Of a stretch of DNA of 64,000 nt, positions 62,515 to 64,000 are shown in pieces; position 1 is the stretch's first letter, and each line of letters starts with the position of its first letter. The stretch is from Psychrobacter raelei (GTDB lineage Bacteria > Pseudomonadota > Gammaproteobacteria > Pseudomonadales > Moraxellaceae). The notes under the pieces were generated by a model, which saw nothing but the letters and a program-made list of their open reading frames with translations, was not told the DNA's origin and did not search any database. Location of the stretch: positions 1,364,001 to 1,428,000 of the forward strand of contig NZ_CP093310.2 of NCBI RefSeq assembly GCF_022631235.3, given 5' to 3'. The translations under genes were made by a program, and so were the position numbers.

Positions 62515-64000
62515 CTAATCATTGTGGCTTTCTTGAATATCTTTACCCATAGCTTTGGATATCAATTCAATAAGCTGTACCTGTCTATCTGATATAAACG
62601 CATCAAAATCGTCATTTCGTAATAGATCAGGAGATAGTGAGTGACTGCTCAACAGTTTATCCATTTCATCATCAGAGAGACTAACTTGCTTTTCGTTTTG
62701 AATTTTTTGTAAGTAAACTGACGGTGCATCTCCACCAATTTTTCTATTAGCTTTATATGAGATGCTGGTTTTATTTAAAATGCAGTTATATATTTTAGGG
62801 TCTATATTTCTATCCTCGCACCATTTGATGGGGAATATATGGTGGATATCTAACGCTAACTCTTGCTGTGCATCTAACTCTTGGATAGTTGAGTTCCAGA
62901 ACCAGTCTTTAGCGCCTTCTCTTAGGATTAAAATGTTTATAGCTTTATAGGCAGCGCTATTGCGAGAACGTAAGCTATACAGTCTTTCTGGTTGGAAGAA
63001 TGCATCAATAATAGTCCGAGGGATTTTGTCGTTATCCTCAAACCAAGCTAGAAGCTCTTCGAAGTCATTGGCAATACGGGTTTCAACTGCGCCACCATAG
63101 AGCTCTCCTAAGACACCACACCAGTACCACCGTGCTAGTTTCTCGTAAATTTTTGGCTCTAACCAACGATTACCCAGCACAGACATGACTGCAGCTAAAG
63201 GAATAACTTGAGTGCTATAGGGCAATTCACTACGAGCATAAAAGTATTCTTTACGAAGGAATTGGGCAGCATTTTTGAATCCATCTTCTACCTTGTCCGC
63301 ATATTTTTTCCACGCTTCGAGAGGTAGCTTTAGAACATCGGTACGTTTAGCACTTACTGGTCTAATTTGCTTGCCTACTTTTCCTTCTTTTATATCATTT
63401 TGTCGCATTTCATAGGTATACAGTATCGTCACTGCTTGAAGCATCTCAGGGGCCTCTGTTTCCTTGAGTAGAGGGTGCTTCGCTATACGTGATTTTCTAG
63501 AATCGACATTTCGAATTTCAGAGCCCAACCAATCATCTCGTAGATTGTATCCATCTGCAGCATAACTTGCTGTAATTAATTCAAACACTGAAAGTTTGAC
63601 ACCACCAGTATTTACCTTTTCAAAAACTAAGCAAACAGCCTCTTTAGAGGTTTCTTTTTTAAGCTCAATGACAGGCAACTGGTAATTACAGAAGGGCTGA
63701 ATGATCCTGCTAATAAATTCAGTAAATATTGCTAGATCCTCAGGGTTAGAGTGGTTTTGACTTAATTTAATGAGCCATTGATTAGAGTTAAATATTTGAT
63801 CACATGGGAACATCATGTGCTCACACTCTTTTTCAACAGTTGATAAATCTAAATCGATATCACGGCCGAAGTTGCTTTTTATTTGTTTGTTTTCATCGAC
63901 AGCAACAATCGCATCTTCTATATATATTTCAGACTCAATGGCTTTTTTGATATCAAAATAGTAATGTCGCTGAATAGGCTTACCTTTGCTAGTTCTTGTT
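62515..64000 (-). CDS. DUF262/HNH (GmrSD-like) protein, 5' end beyond window
   Basis: The frame stays open past the window end at 64000, so the visible 494 residues are the C-terminal part. The DUF262 (ParB-like) catalytic DGQQR motif would be upstream and is not seen. FEKVNTGGVKLSVFELITASYA is typical of the DUF262 domain, and the C-terminal HNH-like part has LDIHHIFPIKWCED, NCILNKTSISYKANRKIGG and the following Ser-rich block. GmrSD-family proteins are modification-dependent restriction nucleases that cut modified DNA. Here it is grouped with HsdR. The exact target is unknown. Confidence 0.87.
   Translation of the reverse strand, partial: TRTSKGKPIQRHYYFDIKKAIESEIYIEDAIVAVDENKQIKSNFGRDIDLDLSTVEKECEHMMFPCDQIFNSNQWLIKLSQNHSNPEDLAIFTEFISRIIQPFCNYQLPVIELKKETSKEAVCLVFEKVNTGGVKLSVFELITASYAADGYNLRDDWLGSEIRNVDSRKSRIAKHPLLKETEAPEMLQAVTILYTYEMRQNDIKEGKVGKQIRPVSAKRTDVLKLPLEAWKKYADKVEDGFKNAAQFLRKEYFYARSELPYSTQVIPLAAVMSVLGNRWLEPKIYEKLARWYWCGVLGELYGGAVETRIANDFEELLAWFEDNDKIPRTIIDAFFQPERLYSLRSRNSAAYKAINILILREGAKDWFWNSTIQELDAQQELALDIHHIFPIKWCEDRNIDPKIYNCILNKTSISYKANRKIGGDAPSVYLQKIQNEKQVSLSDDEMDKLLSSHSLSPDLLRNDDFDAFISDRQVQLIELISKAMGKDIQESHND

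Overview
The window looks like chromosome of a Moraxellaceae gammaproteobacterium, most likely Psychrobacter. That is an inference from the overall character of the proteins (Acinetobacter/Psychrobacter-like XseA N-terminus, Sat-type ATP sulfurylase beside CysI, a 1625-residue NAD-glutamate dehydrogenase) and from the moderate GC content. No 16S or other marker is present. I found no rRNA, tRNA or CRISPR array.

Layout. 1-4.5 kb: small housekeeping and membrane genes (DUF1345 protein, DEDDh exonuclease, EmrE-like permease, NTF2-like protein, bestrophin-like channel). 4.8-7.2 kb: a 383-codon iron alcohol dehydrogenase gene split exactly by a 1237-bp IS200/IS605-type element that carries only a tnpB with an amber codon. 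7.3-12.4 kb: an unknown protein and two long lipoproteins. 12.5-16 kb: a PAP2 phosphatase, a chimeric gene joining the front of exonuclease VII subunit XseA to the back of a metallo-beta-lactamase-fold hydrolase, a MITE-like repeat and an orphan gene. 16-24.7 kb: pirin, acyl-CoA ligase, enoyl-CoA hydratase/isomerase family protein, a PLP racemase/aldolase-like gene overlapping an aldonolactone oxidase, and a WG-repeat exported protein. 24.8-30.2 kb: an aldehyde/electrophile detoxification cluster (GST, DJ-1/PfpI protein, CurA-like reductase, YqhD-like alcohol dehydrogenase) with a TetR regulator and two matching NemR-like palindromes. 30.4-42.7 kb: NAD-glutamate dehydrogenase, SbcC-SbcD, a methyltransferase.

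42.8-48.4 kb is an iron-siderophore uptake locus: Fur-box-like site, then FhuC-, FhuD- and FhuB-like genes, then an MFS gene cut after 53 codons by a second 1237-bp TnpB element. The far side of that element is the last 37 codons of a TonB-dependent receptor, so most of the exporter and receptor is gone. 48.6-54.8 kb is sulfate assimilation (CysG, CysH, DUF934 protein, CysI, and divergent Sat). 55.3-58 kb holds a small exported protein, a cardiolipin synthase and a membrane-anchored protein. 58-64 kb is a defence-type cluster: an M48/YgjP-type metallopeptidase coupled by an ATGA overlap to type I restriction subunit HsdR, a small secreted protein, and a DUF262/HNH protein running off the window end.

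The strongest unusual items are the XseA::MBL chimera, the two length-identical TnpB elements (RuvC-II Glu replaced by Gly, identical 140-nt 3' ends that fit a right-end guide RNA, and one exactly reversible gene disruption), the element-bounded loss of the siderophore receptor, and the two-operator detoxification regulon with a 17-bp tandem array in its promoter-side gap.
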